Assembly: GCF_020733705.1 (NCBI RefSeq)
Contig: NZ_JAJFZM010000001.1
Coordinates: forward strand, 2,852,001-2,916,000
Length of the DNA stretch: 64,000 bases
Direction: 5' to 3'
Source: Nocardia australiensis
Lineage (GTDB): Bacteria; Actinomycetota; Actinomycetes; Mycobacteriales; Mycobacteriaceae
Shown: positions 43,586-52,592 of the stretch, piece by piece
Position numbering within the stretch: position 1 is the first letter of the stretch
How the letters are laid out: each line of letters begins with the position of its first letter
The notes under the pieces: model-generated
Database searches by the model: none
What the model was told of the DNA's origin: nothing
What the model saw: the letters and a program-made list of their open reading frames with translations, nothing else
Position numbers and translations under genes: made by a program

Positions 43586-44803
43586 TCAGCTCAGCGCGCT
43601 GCCCTCGAGCCACTGATCCCACGGCAGACCCCAGTCACCGTTCTGCCAGACATCGAGCGGGGCGCCGCCGGTATTGCGGACCTCGACCACATCGCCTGGG
43701 ACGGCGAAGTTGAAGAACCACTGGGCATTCGCCGGGCTGAGGTTGAGACAGCCGTGTGAGGTGTTCGTATTGCCCTGGGCCCACACACTCGAGGCCAGTT
43801 CGTGCAGGTAGATGCCGTCGGTGCTGATCTTGGTCGCCCAGTTGATGGTTTCCTTGTAGCCCAGGCGAGAGTTGACCGGCAGGCCGAAGGTCGAGGAGTC
43901 CATGATCACCGGGTTGGCCTTGTCCATGACCGTGTAGATGCCGGGCTGGGTCCAGAAGGAAATGGTCTTACCCGCGACGGACTCGCTGCCTCCCATGCCC
44001 ATCGAGGTCGGCATGGTGCGGATCAGGTTGCCGTTCTCGAAGACCTGCACCTGCTTGGTGTTGTCATCGGCTATCGACACGTGCGAGGGGCCGATGGTGA
44101 AGGAAGTCTTGCTGTCCTCCTGACCGAACAGGCCCTCGCCCAGCTCGGCGCCGAAGATATTGGCCGCGACGCTCACCTTGGTGCCCGGCGCGAAGTATTG
44201 CTGCGGACGCCAATGCGCATTGCGGTCGTCGAGCCAGTACCACGAGCCCTCGACGGGCGGGTTGGTCGTTACGACCAGCCGCTTCTCGGCGGCGGCCTGA
44301 TCGGGAATGTCCTCATCGAAGTGGGCGACGATGACAGTGCCGACGCCGAAGGTGCCGCCGTCGGTCAGCGAGTTGCCCGCGGTGGTCGTGAAATATGCCT
44401 TCGTCTGGTTGGGCGGGGTCAACGTGGAGAAGGTCGCGGTCGTCGGGCCGGTGCGGCCGGTGACGGTGAGGCCATCGGCGGACACCGTGTAGGTGTGCCC
44501 GTATCCGAGCGATTCGGCCGGTTTCCATGCCGTCTTATCCGGGGTCAGGATGCCCTCGACCGACTTGCCCTGCTCGTTGGTCATGCTCACCGAGGTCAGG
44601 ATCCCGTCGTTCGCGGTCACGTTCACCGGACCGAGCGGATCGACATTGTTCCCCGCTCCGGGGCTGATGGAAATCGCGGGCGTCGCCGGTCCGGCGGACC
44701 CGGCCGCCGGTTTCGGCGTCGACGAAGAGCAGGCTGCGACGACCAAAACCGTCACAAGCGCACAACCCGCGGCAATGCTCGACCGGAAGCGGCGACTCGA
44801 CAT
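43586..44803 (-). CDS. L,D-transpeptidase lipoprotein
   Basis: A 405-residue enzyme. A signal peptide ends in the lipobox VAAC at about 22-25. Two Ig-like domains follow (FTTTAGNSLTDGGTFGVG, VVTTNPPVEGSWYWLDD), then the YkuD catalytic domain with IYLHELASS and the active-site SHGCLNLSPANA. This is the architecture of mycobacterial LdtB/Ldt-type enzymes, which form 3-3 peptidoglycan crosslinks and are inhibited by carbapenems. It follows an LCP ligase gene on the same strand. Confidence 0.9.
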   Translation of the reverse strand: MSSRRFRSSIAAGCALVTVLVVAACSSSTPKPAAGSAGPATPAISISPGAGNNVDPLGPVNVTANDGILTSVSMTNEQGKSVEGILTPDKTAWKPAESLGYGHTYTVSADGLTVTGRTGPTTATFSTLTPPNQTKAYFTTTAGNSLTDGGTFGVGTVIVAHFDEDIPDQAAAEKRLVVTTNPPVEGSWYWLDDRNAHWRPQQYFAPGTKVSVAANIFGAELGEGLFGQEDSKTSFTIGPSHVSIADDNTKQVQVFENGNLIRTMPTSMGMGGSESVAGKTISFWTQPGIYTVMDKANPVIMDSSTFGLPVNSRLGYKETINWATKISTDGIYLHELASSVWAQGNTNTSHGCLNLSPANAQWFFNFAVPGDVVEVRNTGGAPLDVWQNGDWGLPWDQWLEGSALS

Positions 44804-44922
44804 GGATCTCCTATGTTTCGCCGTGCGTTCCCAGCGGCGCGCAAACTCGTGATGTCCCGTCGGATAGTTTACCGGCCGTATGGCACTGCCTTAACCGTCA
44901 ACGCCTGACCCGCGTAAATGAT

Positions 44923-46593
44923 CTAGTTCACACAGGGCACGGTGCTGCCGATGGTGGTGGCGACCGGTTTGCCCGAGTCGGGGACCGGCATATCCGGTGC
45001 GGTTGTCGGCGATGTCGATGTCGAGGTGGGGGACAGTTCGGTGGGCATGGTGAAGTCGCCGCCGATCACGACAGTGATGTGCCCCGGCTGGGTCGCGCTC
45101 GACGCGGTAGCGGTGAGCCCGAGCGCCTCGGCCAGTTGGGCGGCGTCGGCGTCGGCACCCGGCCCGTAACTGACGGTGGACGCGGAGCCATCGGCGTAGG
45201 TGCCGTTGCCGACCGCGCCGGGACGGTAACCGCGGGTGGCGAGCGCGGCGGAGAGCTTGGCGGCCTGACCCGTCTGACCGCCCGCATTGTGGACGTCGAC
45301 CGTGCTGGTCGGGATGTGGACCGAGGCGGGCTGGGATGCCTCGAAGCCGAAGGCCGCCCGGACCTCCTTCTTGATGGCCGCCGGATCGACGATATTGACG
45401 TCCTGTCCGTCGACATTGTCGTAGCGCAGCACCGGCAGGGTCCGGAACTCCACCGACATCGCGCCCGCCGAACCGAGGTTGCGGGCGAAGTCGAGCAGGT
45501 TCCAGTTATCCGACAGCACCACGTCGCGGTGTGCCACATCCATCAACTGCGAGAGCTTGCCGATGTTGGTCAGCGTGCCGGTGTCCTTGAGTGATTTGGC
45601 GACCGAGGTAAGAAATGCCTGCTGCCGATGGGTGCGATCGAGGTCGCCGTTCTCCAGGCCGTGTCGTTGCCGTACGAAGGCCAACGCGTCGGAGCCGTCG
45701 AGGTGTTGCGGTCCGGCCGGGAAGGACGCGCCTGAGTAGTAGCTGTCGTCGACCGCGTGATTGAGACAGACATCGACACCGCCGAGCGCGGTCGCGAGGT
45801 CGTAGAAACCGGCGAGCGAGATTTCGGCGAAGCGGTCGATCGGCACACCCACCAGATTGCGGACGGTCTGCACGATCGAGGCTCGGCCGGCTTCGCGGCC
45901 CTGATGTTCGAGTGTGACCTGGTCTGTTTCCCCGTTGCTTATCAGCTTGGCTTGTGTGGCGGCCTTCTTCAGCCCGTAGGACTCCTTGATCTTGGCGTGG
46001 TCGTAGCCGGGTATGCCGGATACCGCGACATAGTCGTCGCGCGGAACGGAGAACGCGACGATCTTCTGCATATCCGCCGGAATATGCAGCAGGATCAGCG
46101 AATTCGCGTTGTACCCGCCCTCTTCGCCGTCACCCGCGTGCAATTGGTCGAGGATTGCCTTCGGCAGGTCGTTGCCGTCCTGATCTTTGCGGCTGTCCAG
46201 GCCGATCAGCAGGATATTCATATCGCCGCCGAGCGAGTGTGGCGCGTCGGCACCGATCGCGTCGGTGCGGGTGAAGCCATGATCGAAGTCGCTCTTGGCC
46301 GACCAGGCGAAGCCGGTTCCGGTCAGCACGGCGATCGCGGTCGTGGCGACCACCAGCCGGGTTGCCAGCCGCGCGGCACGACGTTTCGGTGACGGGTCGG
46401 TGCGGCGCCGAGTGGTGGTCGGCTCGCGCCATTGTTTCGGCGAGGGAGCCGCCGCCCGTCGGTGCCGAGCTCGCGGCGCACTGTCGGAGTCACGCGGTGC
46501 ACGATCGGCATCATGTGGTGAACGATCGGACCTGCGTCGGCGCTCGGGATGACGGCCGTCGATTCGCCGCAGCGGAGTGGTGTCGTCGTCCAT
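44923..46593 (-). CDS. LytR-CpsA-Psr ligase with LytR_C domain
   Basis: A 556-residue protein. A long Arg/Asp-rich cytosolic tail is followed by one transmembrane helix (LVVATTAIAVLTGTGFAWSA), then the LCP domain (MNILLIGLDSR, NANSLILLHIPAD, VAFSVPRDDYV, DGSDALAFVRQRH) and a LytR_C domain before a Ser/Thr/Pro tail ending in Cys. LCP enzymes attach arabinogalactan or other glycans to peptidoglycan. The R-x-R and acidic residues of the pyrophosphate pocket are present. Confidence 0.9.
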   Translation of the reverse strand: MDDDTTPLRRIDGRHPERRRRSDRSPHDADRAPRDSDSAPRARHRRAAAPSPKQWREPTTTRRRTDPSPKRRAARLATRLVVATTAIAVLTGTGFAWSAKSDFDHGFTRTDAIGADAPHSLGGDMNILLIGLDSRKDQDGNDLPKAILDQLHAGDGEEGGYNANSLILLHIPADMQKIVAFSVPRDDYVAVSGIPGYDHAKIKESYGLKKAATQAKLISNGETDQVTLEHQGREAGRASIVQTVRNLVGVPIDRFAEISLAGFYDLATALGGVDVCLNHAVDDSYYSGASFPAGPQHLDGSDALAFVRQRHGLENGDLDRTHRQQAFLTSVAKSLKDTGTLTNIGKLSQLMDVAHRDVVLSDNWNLLDFARNLGSAGAMSVEFRTLPVLRYDNVDGQDVNIVDPAAIKKEVRAAFGFEASQPASVHIPTSTVDVHNAGGQTGQAAKLSAALATRGYRPGAVGNGTYADGSASTVSYGPGADADAAQLAEALGLTATASSATQPGHITVVIGGDFTMPTELSPTSTSTSPTTAPDMPVPDSGKPVATTIGSTVPCVN

Positions 46594-46899
46594 TATCTGT
46601 TGTCAATCATCGTCTGTTGTCAATCATCGAGGCAGCCTTCAGCCCGCATCATTCCTTGCCGCCTCATTCTCTCGACTCGAGTCGTCGTCGACACTGCCCA
46701 CCAGCGGTCCGCCCGCCGTACCCATGGTTGCCACATCCAGTCGCTCCAGTGATACCGCGCGCACGGACAGCTGGCAAGAATCGGACACGAACCCGCCGGG
46801 CGCGACGACCGCTCCCGTCCTCGAGGTGTTCTCGGGAAGGACCTGTGTGGCGGCCTTCGTCGCGGACATCGGCGTCCGGGGCTGACCAGGGCCACCAGC
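46594..46899. other. Promoter region of LCP gene and cobalamin operon
   Basis: Divergent region upstream of the riboswitch. A small direct repeat of TTGTCAATCATCG-like sequence (around 46599-46630) lies near the LCP start. No gene is recognised. Confidence 0.4.
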
Positions 46900-47065
46900 G
46901 CAAGGGCCAGGCCCTGCCCGGAATGCGCGGTCTGAAAGAATGGCCACCGAAGACTCGGGCGACGCGTCAGGAAACCGGTGTGAATCCGGTACGGTCCCGC
47001 CACTGTGACCGGGCTGCAGCAGCCCGGAAGCCAGACACTGCCGCGCCGCCTTCTCATGCAACCCA
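46900..47065 (+). ncRNA. Cobalamin riboswitch
   Basis: The core of the AdoCbl riboswitch is legible. AGGAAACCGGTGTGAATCC (46969-46987) is followed by GGTCCCGCCACTGTGA with the invariant GCCACTG box, then a GGGCTGCAGCAGCCC hairpin and GAAGCCAGACACTG. It ends about 35 bases before the ATG of the binding-protein gene, so control is probably translational. Ligand B12 binding should repress the operon. Confidence 0.88.
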
Positions 47066-47098
47066 GGGGACGAGGACATCCCCCGGAAAGGCTCGGCC

Positions 47099-48085
47099 AT
47101 GCCCCACATCCGCCATGTACTACTCGCGCTCATACCGCTGCTCCTGCTGCCGCTCACCGGCTGCGGCTCCGGCACAGACGGCGAGGACGAGGCAGAGGCC
47201 GCACCGGCCGCCGACGGTTTCCCCTACACGGTCACCAACTGCGGTACGAGGACGACCTTCGACGCCCCGCCGAAGCGGGCCGTCACCATGAACCAGCACG
47301 CCACCGAGGTCATGCTGGCACTCGGGCTCCAGGACCGGCTGGCCGGGACGGCCTACCTGGACGACAGCATCCTGCCGAAGTACCGGTCCGCATACGCCGA
47401 GACCAAAGTGCTCGCGAAGGAGTACCCCTCCAAGGAGGTGCTGCTCGGTGCCAATCCCGACTTCGTATACGGCGGGTACAACAGCGCCTTTGACAAGGCC
47501 AAGGGCCAGGACCGGGCGGGGCTCCAGAAGGACGGCATCAACACCCGGCTGAACATCGAGAACTGCACCAAGGGCAACGTCGGGATCGAACAGCTCGCCA
47601 CCGAGATCACCCAGGTCGCCCGAACCTTTGGCGTACCGGAGCGGGGCGAGAAGCTGATAGACGAGGAGCGACAGAAGATCGCGACGGTCGAGGCAGAGCT
47701 CGAGGGCTCCGCACTTCCCTCGGTGTTCGTGTACGACTCCGGCGACAGCTCCGCGTTCACAGCGGGCGGCAACGGCATCGGCAACGAGATCGTCCGGCTC
47801 GCCGGGGGCAGGAACGTCTTCACGGACCTCGACGCCACCTTCGGCCACGTGTCCTGGGAGCAGGTCATCAAGCGCAAGCCCGAGGTGGTCGTGATCTACG
47901 ACTACGGAGGCACCACGGTGGAGGCCAAGAAGAACCGGCTGCTGAACGATCCGGCACTCGCGGACGTGCCAGCGATCAAGAACAAGAAGTTCGCGGTACT
48001 CCCGCTGTCCTCGGCCGTGCTCGGTGTCCGGGTCGCCGACGCCGTGCAGGACCTGGCCAGGCAGCTGCACCCCGGCACTCCGTGA
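47099..48085 (+). CDS. btuF: Cobalamin/siderophore-type binding lipoprotein
   Basis: A 328-residue class III binding protein. Its lipobox is LTGC near 20-23 and it continues FPYTVTNCGTRTTFDAPPKR, MNQHATEVMLALGLQDRLAG and EVLLGANPDFVYGGYNSAF, the BtuF/FecB fold. The riboswitch directly upstream favours corrinoids over iron complexes. GGAAAGG precedes the ATG. Its stop overlaps the permease start. Confidence 0.85.
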   Translation: MPHIRHVLLALIPLLLLPLTGCGSGTDGEDEAEAAPAADGFPYTVTNCGTRTTFDAPPKRAVTMNQHATEVMLALGLQDRLAGTAYLDDSILPKYRSAYAETKVLAKEYPSKEVLLGANPDFVYGGYNSAFDKAKGQDRAGLQKDGINTRLNIENCTKGNVGIEQLATEITQVARTFGVPERGEKLIDEERQKIATVEAELEGSALPSVFVYDSGDSSAFTAGGNGIGNEIVRLAGGRNVFTDLDATFGHVSWEQVIKRKPEVVVIYDYGGTTVEAKKNRLLNDPALADVPAIKNKKFAVLPLSSAVLGVRVADAVQDLARQLHPGTP

Positions 48086-49137
48086 GCGCGGAGTCCGCCA
48101 GCCCCGGCCCGAAGTCCATCCTCCGCTCGACCCCCGTCGTGATCGGCGTCCTCACGGTGCTGCTGCTCGCGGCGGCGGTGGCAGGCCTGGTGCTCGGCCC
48201 GGTACGGATTCCGCCGGTCGATGTATTGAGTACGGTCCTGGGCGGTGAACGCACCGGTGCGTACCCGACGATCGTGTGGGAGGTACGACTGCCCAGGGTG
48301 CTGCTCGGGGGCGTTGTCGGCGCCGGGCTGGCCCTGTCGGGCACGGTGCTCCAGGCACTGGTGCGTAACCCGTTGGCTGATCCGTTCCTGCTGGGCGCCT
48401 CGTCCGGGGCATCAGCGGGTGCCGCCGTCGTCGTCGTGCTGGGGGTCGGCGCCGGGGCGGCCACCGACGTGGCGTTGCCCATTGCCGCGTTCGCCGGGTC
48501 CATGGCCGCGCTGGTCGCCGTCTACGCGATGGCCCGGCGCGGTGGCACTATGACAACGGGCCGACTGATTCTGGCCGGTGTGGCGATCCAGTACGTGCTG
48601 TCCGCGTTCACCAGCCTGATCCTGGTGCTGTCTTCCCGGGCCGAACATGTGCGGGCGATCCTGTTCTGGACCCTGGGCGGCCTGGGCGGCGCCCGCTGGG
48701 ACCAACTGGCGCTGCCCGCCGTGGTACTGGGCATCGGGATCGTGCTCCTGATCAGCCTGGCCCGTCCGCTGGATCTGCTGCTGACCGGAGAGGAAGGGGC
48801 CCGCAGCCTCGGCCTGGACCCCGGGCGCTTCCGGGGAGGAGTCTTCGTGCTGGTGTCACTGATCATCGGCGTGCTGGTCGCCTACAGCGGGGCGATCGGC
48901 TTCATCGGCCTGATGATTCCGCACGCCGCCAGGCTGGTCGTCGGCGCGTCCCACCGCAGACTGCTGCCGGTGACCGCGCTCGGCGGGGCCGTCTTCCTGC
49001 TGCTGGCCGATCTGCTGGCGCGGACCGTGGCAGTCCCGGAAGAGATTCCCGCCGGGGTGATCACTGCCCTGGTGGGCGGCCCCTTCTTCCTCTGGCTGCT
49101 GCGCCGCTCCAGCCGTACCGAAGGGATCACCGGATGA
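48082..49137 (+). CDS. btuC: BtuC/FecCD-type permease
   Basis: A 351-residue permease with ten helices. It has RLPRVLLGGVVGAGLALSGT, NPLADPFLLGASSGASAGA, VLIFW-like (AILFWTLGGLGGARW) and PHAARLVVGASHRRLLP, the coupling region contacting the ATPase. These are the conserved segments of the FecCD family. A GTG start overlaps the binding-protein stop, and the TGA overlaps the ATPase ATG. Confidence 0.9.
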   Translation: MSAESASPGPKSILRSTPVVIGVLTVLLLAAAVAGLVLGPVRIPPVDVLSTVLGGERTGAYPTIVWEVRLPRVLLGGVVGAGLALSGTVLQALVRNPLADPFLLGASSGASAGAAVVVVLGVGAGAATDVALPIAAFAGSMAALVAVYAMARRGGTMTTGRLILAGVAIQYVLSAFTSLILVLSSRAEHVRAILFWTLGGLGGARWDQLALPAVVLGIGIVLLISLARPLDLLLTGEEGARSLGLDPGRFRGGVFVLVSLIIGVLVAYSGAIGFIGLMIPHAARLVVGASHRRLLPVTALGGAVFLLLADLLARTVAVPEEIPAGVITALVGGPFFLWLLRRSSRTEGITG

Positions 49138-49922
49138 GCCAGGCACCGTCCCCGACGGCGCTCGCCGCCGACGGGATCAGCTACGAGGTGGCCGGCCGTA
49201 CCCTGCTCGACGGGGTCTCGCTGGAGGCCGCCCCCGGCGAGACGGTCGGCCTGGTCGGGCCGAACGGCAGCGGCAAGACCACCTTTCTCCGCTGTGTATA
49301 CGGCGCGCTGCGCCCCGCAGCGGGTCGGGTCCTACTGGACGGAGCGGACACCGCGGCCCTCGGTGTGAAGGAACGGGCCCGCCGCGTCGCCGTCGTACCG
49401 CAGGACAGCCCCGGCACCTTCGGCCTGACCGTGCGCCAGGTCGTGGCGATGGGCCGAAGCCCGCACAAACGGTTCTGGGAGCAGGACGACGCCGACGACG
49501 CCCGCCGCATCGACCAGTCGCTCCAGCGCGTCGGCGCGGCGCCCCTGGCGGACCGGCGGTTCGAAGAACTGTCCGGCGGTGAACGGCAACGGGCCCTGAT
49601 CGCCCGTGCCCTGGTCCAGGAACCGGGGCTGCTGGCGCTCGACGAACCCACGAACCATCTGGACATCCGCTACCAGTTGGAGATCCTCGGCCTGGTGAGG
49701 ACACTGGGCACCACCAATCTGCTGGTGTTGCACGACCTCAACCTGGCCGCTTCTTACTGCGATCGGCTGTTCGTCCTCAGCGCTGGACGGGTGGTGGCGT
49801 CCGGCTCCCCGCACGCGGTACTGACGGAAGAACTGCTGGCCGAGGTCTACGGGGTGCGGTCCCGGATCGGCGCCCACCCGGTCACCGGCTCTCCCAACGT
49901 CGTCTACCTCCCGCTGCCGTGA
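49134..49922 (+). CDS. btuD: BtuD/FecE-type ABC ATPase
   Basis: A 262-residue ATPase. It has Walker A GPNGSGKTT, Q-loop VPQDSPGTF, signature LSGGERQRA, Walker B LLALDEPTNHLD and switch His in LVLHDLNLA. It belongs to the FepC/BtuD group. It overlaps both neighbours by four bases. Together with the two preceding genes it forms a complete importer. Confidence 0.9.
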   Translation: MSQAPSPTALAADGISYEVAGRTLLDGVSLEAAPGETVGLVGPNGSGKTTFLRCVYGALRPAAGRVLLDGADTAALGVKERARRVAVVPQDSPGTFGLTVRQVVAMGRSPHKRFWEQDDADDARRIDQSLQRVGAAPLADRRFEELSGGERQRALIARALVQEPGLLALDEPTNHLDIRYQLEILGLVRTLGTTNLLVLHDLNLAASYCDRLFVLSAGRVVASGSPHAVLTEELLAEVYGVRSRIGAHPVTGSPNVVYLPLP

Positions 49923-50680
49923 GCGATAACACGTCCCCTGCCTGGACGCCCCTGCCGCACGGGCCACGCTGGCAGGTCACCGAGGGCGAACCGTCCGCAG
50001 GCGAAGCAGGACCGTGGCTGGCAGCCGAACGACTGGCCGACTCGGCGGGCGCGGAGCTGTCCAGGCTGCTGGAGAGTGAGCGCGCAGGCAGCGGCCACCG
50101 CACCGGCCATGCGACCGCGCTGACCCTGATGGCGGTGTACGCGGGCTGGGTCACCGCTGCCGCCATGCTCCACTGGGCGCTGTACGACGAGGTCCCTGAC
50201 ATGCGGTCCGGTAATGTCCTGGTGCGCCCCGCCACGCACGGGATCGGCGGAGTCAGGGTGCGCAGAGCCCGGCTGCTGGTGCCCCGGGCCGGGGAGGACC
50301 CCGTACGGCTGCTGCACCGCGCCGTGCTCGACGAACATCTGCTGCCCATCGCCGATGCGCTGCACCGCCATACCCGCGCCGGGGCCAGGCAGTTGCGCGG
50401 CGGTATCGCCCATGGCTGCGCCACGGCGCTGTGCGCGTACGGCGCACAGGCGGATCTGCTGGCCGCCCGCTGGCGGCAGTTCGCCGACATCGCCCCCGGA
50501 GGACTCGCGACGCTGGGCGAGGTGGTACGGCTCCGACAGGCGCCGGACGGCCAGGAGCGGCTGGTCTATCTGCGCAACACCTGCTGTCTGTACTACACAA
50601 GTGCAGAGGCGGTGCGCTGTGCGAGCTGTTGCCTGACAAGCCGCGAGGAGCGACTGCGGGCTTACATGAGGTCGAAGTAG
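49919..50680 (+). CDS. FhuF-like (2Fe-2S) reductase
   Basis: A 253-residue protein. The C-terminal cluster motif is C-C-x10-C-x2-C (NTCCLYYTSAEAVRCASCC), diagnostic of FhuF-type ferric-siderophore reductases. An ALYDEVPDMRSGNVLV stretch and HGCATALCAYGAQADLLA are also present. In Escherichia coli FhuF reduces ferric hydroxamates. Here, behind a cobalamin riboswitch, reduction or dealkylation of the imported corrinoid is an attractive alternative. The GTG overlaps the ATPase stop. Confidence 0.8.
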   Translation: MSDNTSPAWTPLPHGPRWQVTEGEPSAGEAGPWLAAERLADSAGAELSRLLESERAGSGHRTGHATALTLMAVYAGWVTAAAMLHWALYDEVPDMRSGNVLVRPATHGIGGVRVRRARLLVPRAGEDPVRLLHRAVLDEHLLPIADALHRHTRAGARQLRGGIAHGCATALCAYGAQADLLAARWRQFADIAPGGLATLGEVVRLRQAPDGQERLVYLRNTCCLYYTSAEAVRCASCCLTSREERLRAYMRSK

Positions 50681-50685
50681 AACCA

Positions 50686-50707
50686 GCGGGCTCTCCGGGG
50701 AGCCCGC
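50686..50707 (+). terminator. Terminator hairpin after the cobalamin operon
   Basis: An 8-bp perfect stem GCGGGCTC / GAGCCCGC with a 6-base loop lies five bases after the FhuF-like stop. No T-run follows, which is usual in high-GC actinomycetes. Confidence 0.6.
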
Positions 50708-50822
50708 CGCCTCCAGCGAAAAACGGCGCGCGGACCCGCCGGACGACCACCGGCTACCGCATCCACGCCGACTCCTGGGACGGCGGCCGGTGGCTGGCCC
50801 GAGCGGTCGTCGGTGGGCTGAG

Positions 50823-51371
50823 TCAGCCTTGCAGACCGACCTCGATTTCGAGGGTGAGGGTGATCTTGTCGCCGATTACGGCGCCGCCGTCGGGCAGGGG
50901 CATATCGATGGTGATGCCGAAGTCTCGGCGGTTGATGACGGTTTTGGCTTCGAAACCGGCGACCGGGCCCTGGCCCATGCCAGGGTTGGCGCCGAGGAAC
51001 TCGACATCCAGCGAGACCGGCTTGGTGGTGCCGCGGATGGTGAAGTCGCCGTCGACGACGAAGTCTTCGCCGTTCACCCGGAATCCGGTGGACTTGAAGG
51101 TGGCGACGGGGAACTCTTCGGCGTGGAAGAAATCCGCGGTGCGCAGATGGTTGTCGCGCTGCTCGTTGTCGGTGGTTACCGAGTCGACCCGGATTTCCAC
51201 CTCGGCCTGTGCGGTGCCGTCCGCATTGATGACGAGTTTGCCGGAGAAGTCGGCGAACCGTCCGCGAACTTTGCTCACCATGAGGTGGCGCACGGAAAAG
51301 CCGAGGGTGGAGTGAGCCGGATCGATGGCCCAGGTACCTGCGGTCAATGCGTTGGCGGTGCTGGCGGACAT
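50823..51371 (-). CDS. YceI-family polyisoprenoid-binding-like protein
   Basis: A 182-residue protein from the ATG at 51371 (GAGGAG upstream). The lipocalin-like YceI barrel is marked by GTWAIDPAHSTLGFSVRHLM, VDGDFTIRGTTKPVSLDVEF and NRRDFGITI. It lacks a signal peptide, so it is cytosolic. YceI proteins bind isoprenoid lipids or quinones. It starts ten bases after the luciferase-like gene and is probably co-transcribed with it. Confidence 0.88.
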   Translation of the reverse strand: MSASTANALTAGTWAIDPAHSTLGFSVRHLMVSKVRGRFADFSGKLVINADGTAQAEVEIRVDSVTTDNEQRDNHLRTADFFHAEEFPVATFKSTGFRVNGEDFVVDGDFTIRGTTKPVSLDVEFLGANPGMGQGPVAGFEAKTVINRRDFGITIDMPLPDGGAVIGDKITLTLEIEVGLQG

Positions 51372-51381
51372 TGGCGTCTCC

Positions 51382-52518
51382 TCAAAGGGTTGTTGATGAA
51401 GGGGTTGTTGATGCTTCCGAATCGTGGGCCGCGACGAGCGCCGCGTGCGTGGGTCCGTCGGGAACATGCGCCGGGCGCAGTGCGTCGAACTCCTTACGCA
51501 GTACCGGGATTACCTCCTCGCCGAGTAGATCCAGCTGCTCGAGCACCGTCGTCAACGGCAGGCCCGCGTGGTCGAGCAGGAACAGTTGTCGCTGATAGTC
51601 GCCGAAAGATTCGCGGAAGGTCAGGGTCTTGTCGATGACTTGCTGCGGGCTGCCGACGCTCAGCGGCGTCTGGTCGGTGAAGTCCTCGAGTGACGGGCCG
51701 TGCCCGTAGACCGGTGCGTTGTCGAAGTAGGGGCGGAACTCGCGCACCGCGTCCTGGGAGTTCTTGCGTATGAACAGCTGTCCGCCCAGGCCGACGATCG
51801 CCTGGTCGGCGCTACCGTGACCGTAGTGCTCGAAGCGGCGCCTATACAGCTCGACCAGCTGCTGGAAGTGTTCGGTCGGCCAGAAGATGTGGTTGGCGAA
51901 GAAGCCGTCGCCGTAGAAGGCTGCCTGCTCGGCGATTTCGGGGCTGCGGATCGAGCCGTGCCAGACGAACGGCGCAACATCGTCGAGGGGGCGCGGCGTC
52001 GAGGTGAACGATTGCAGCGGCGTACGGAATTTGCCCTCCCAGTCGACCACGTCTTCGCGCCAGAGTCGGTGCAGCAGATGGTAATTCTCGATAGCCAGCG
52101 GGATGCCGTCGCGAATGTCCTTGCCGAACCAGGGGTAGACGGGAGCGGTATTGCCGCGTCCGAGCATCAGATCGACCCGGCCGTCGGCCAGATGTTGCAG
52201 CATCGCGAAGTCCTCGGCGATCTTCACCGGATCATTGGTGGTGATCAGGGTCGTCGAGGTCGACAGCAGCAACCGCTCGGTCTGTGCGGCGATATAGCCG
52301 AGCATTGTCGTAGGGGACGACGGTACGAACGGTGGATTGTGATGCTCACCGGTGGCGAAGACATCGAGGCCGACCTCTTCGGCCTTGCGCGCGATCGTCA
52401 CCATCGCCTTGATGCGCTCGTGTTCGGTCGGAGTCCGACCGTTGGTCGGATCGGTGGTCACGTCCCCGACCGTGAAGATTCCGAACTGCACGACACCTCC
52501 TGTGGCCAAGTCTGACAT
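51382..52518 (-). CDS. Luciferase-like (LLM) flavin monooxygenase
   Basis: A 378-residue bacterial-luciferase-fold protein from the ATG at 52518. It has VVQFGIFTVGD, ARKAEEVGLDVFATGEHHNPP, LSTSTTLITTNDPVKIAEDFA, LADGRVDLMLGRGN and FVWHGSIRSPEIAEQAA. These are typical of FMN- or F420-dependent LLM oxidoreductases. Upstream in-frame extension is excluded because it overlaps the TetR gene. The substrate is unknown. Located between TetR and YceI genes. Confidence 0.85.
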   Translation of the reverse strand: MSDLATGGVVQFGIFTVGDVTTDPTNGRTPTEHERIKAMVTIARKAEEVGLDVFATGEHHNPPFVPSSPTTMLGYIAAQTERLLLSTSTTLITTNDPVKIAEDFAMLQHLADGRVDLMLGRGNTAPVYPWFGKDIRDGIPLAIENYHLLHRLWREDVVDWEGKFRTPLQSFTSTPRPLDDVAPFVWHGSIRSPEIAEQAAFYGDGFFANHIFWPTEHFQQLVELYRRRFEHYGHGSADQAIVGLGGQLFIRKNSQDAVREFRPYFDNAPVYGHGPSLEDFTDQTPLSVGSPQQVIDKTLTFRESFGDYQRQLFLLDHAGLPLTTVLEQLDLLGEEVIPVLRKEFDALRPAHVPDGPTHAALVAAHDSEASTTPSSTTL

Positions 52519-52592
52519 CCATTTGGTGGATGTGGCAACCAATGGAACGGGTGGAGTCGCCGTTCTATTCCGGGGCCCGCCGGAGGCGGTGC

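Noticed and set aside
44850..44872. ATGTCCCGTC near the Ldt promoter as a further AraC box
   Set aside because: It shares the first half but lacks GTAAAG and the CTACTGTTG element at 37 bases.
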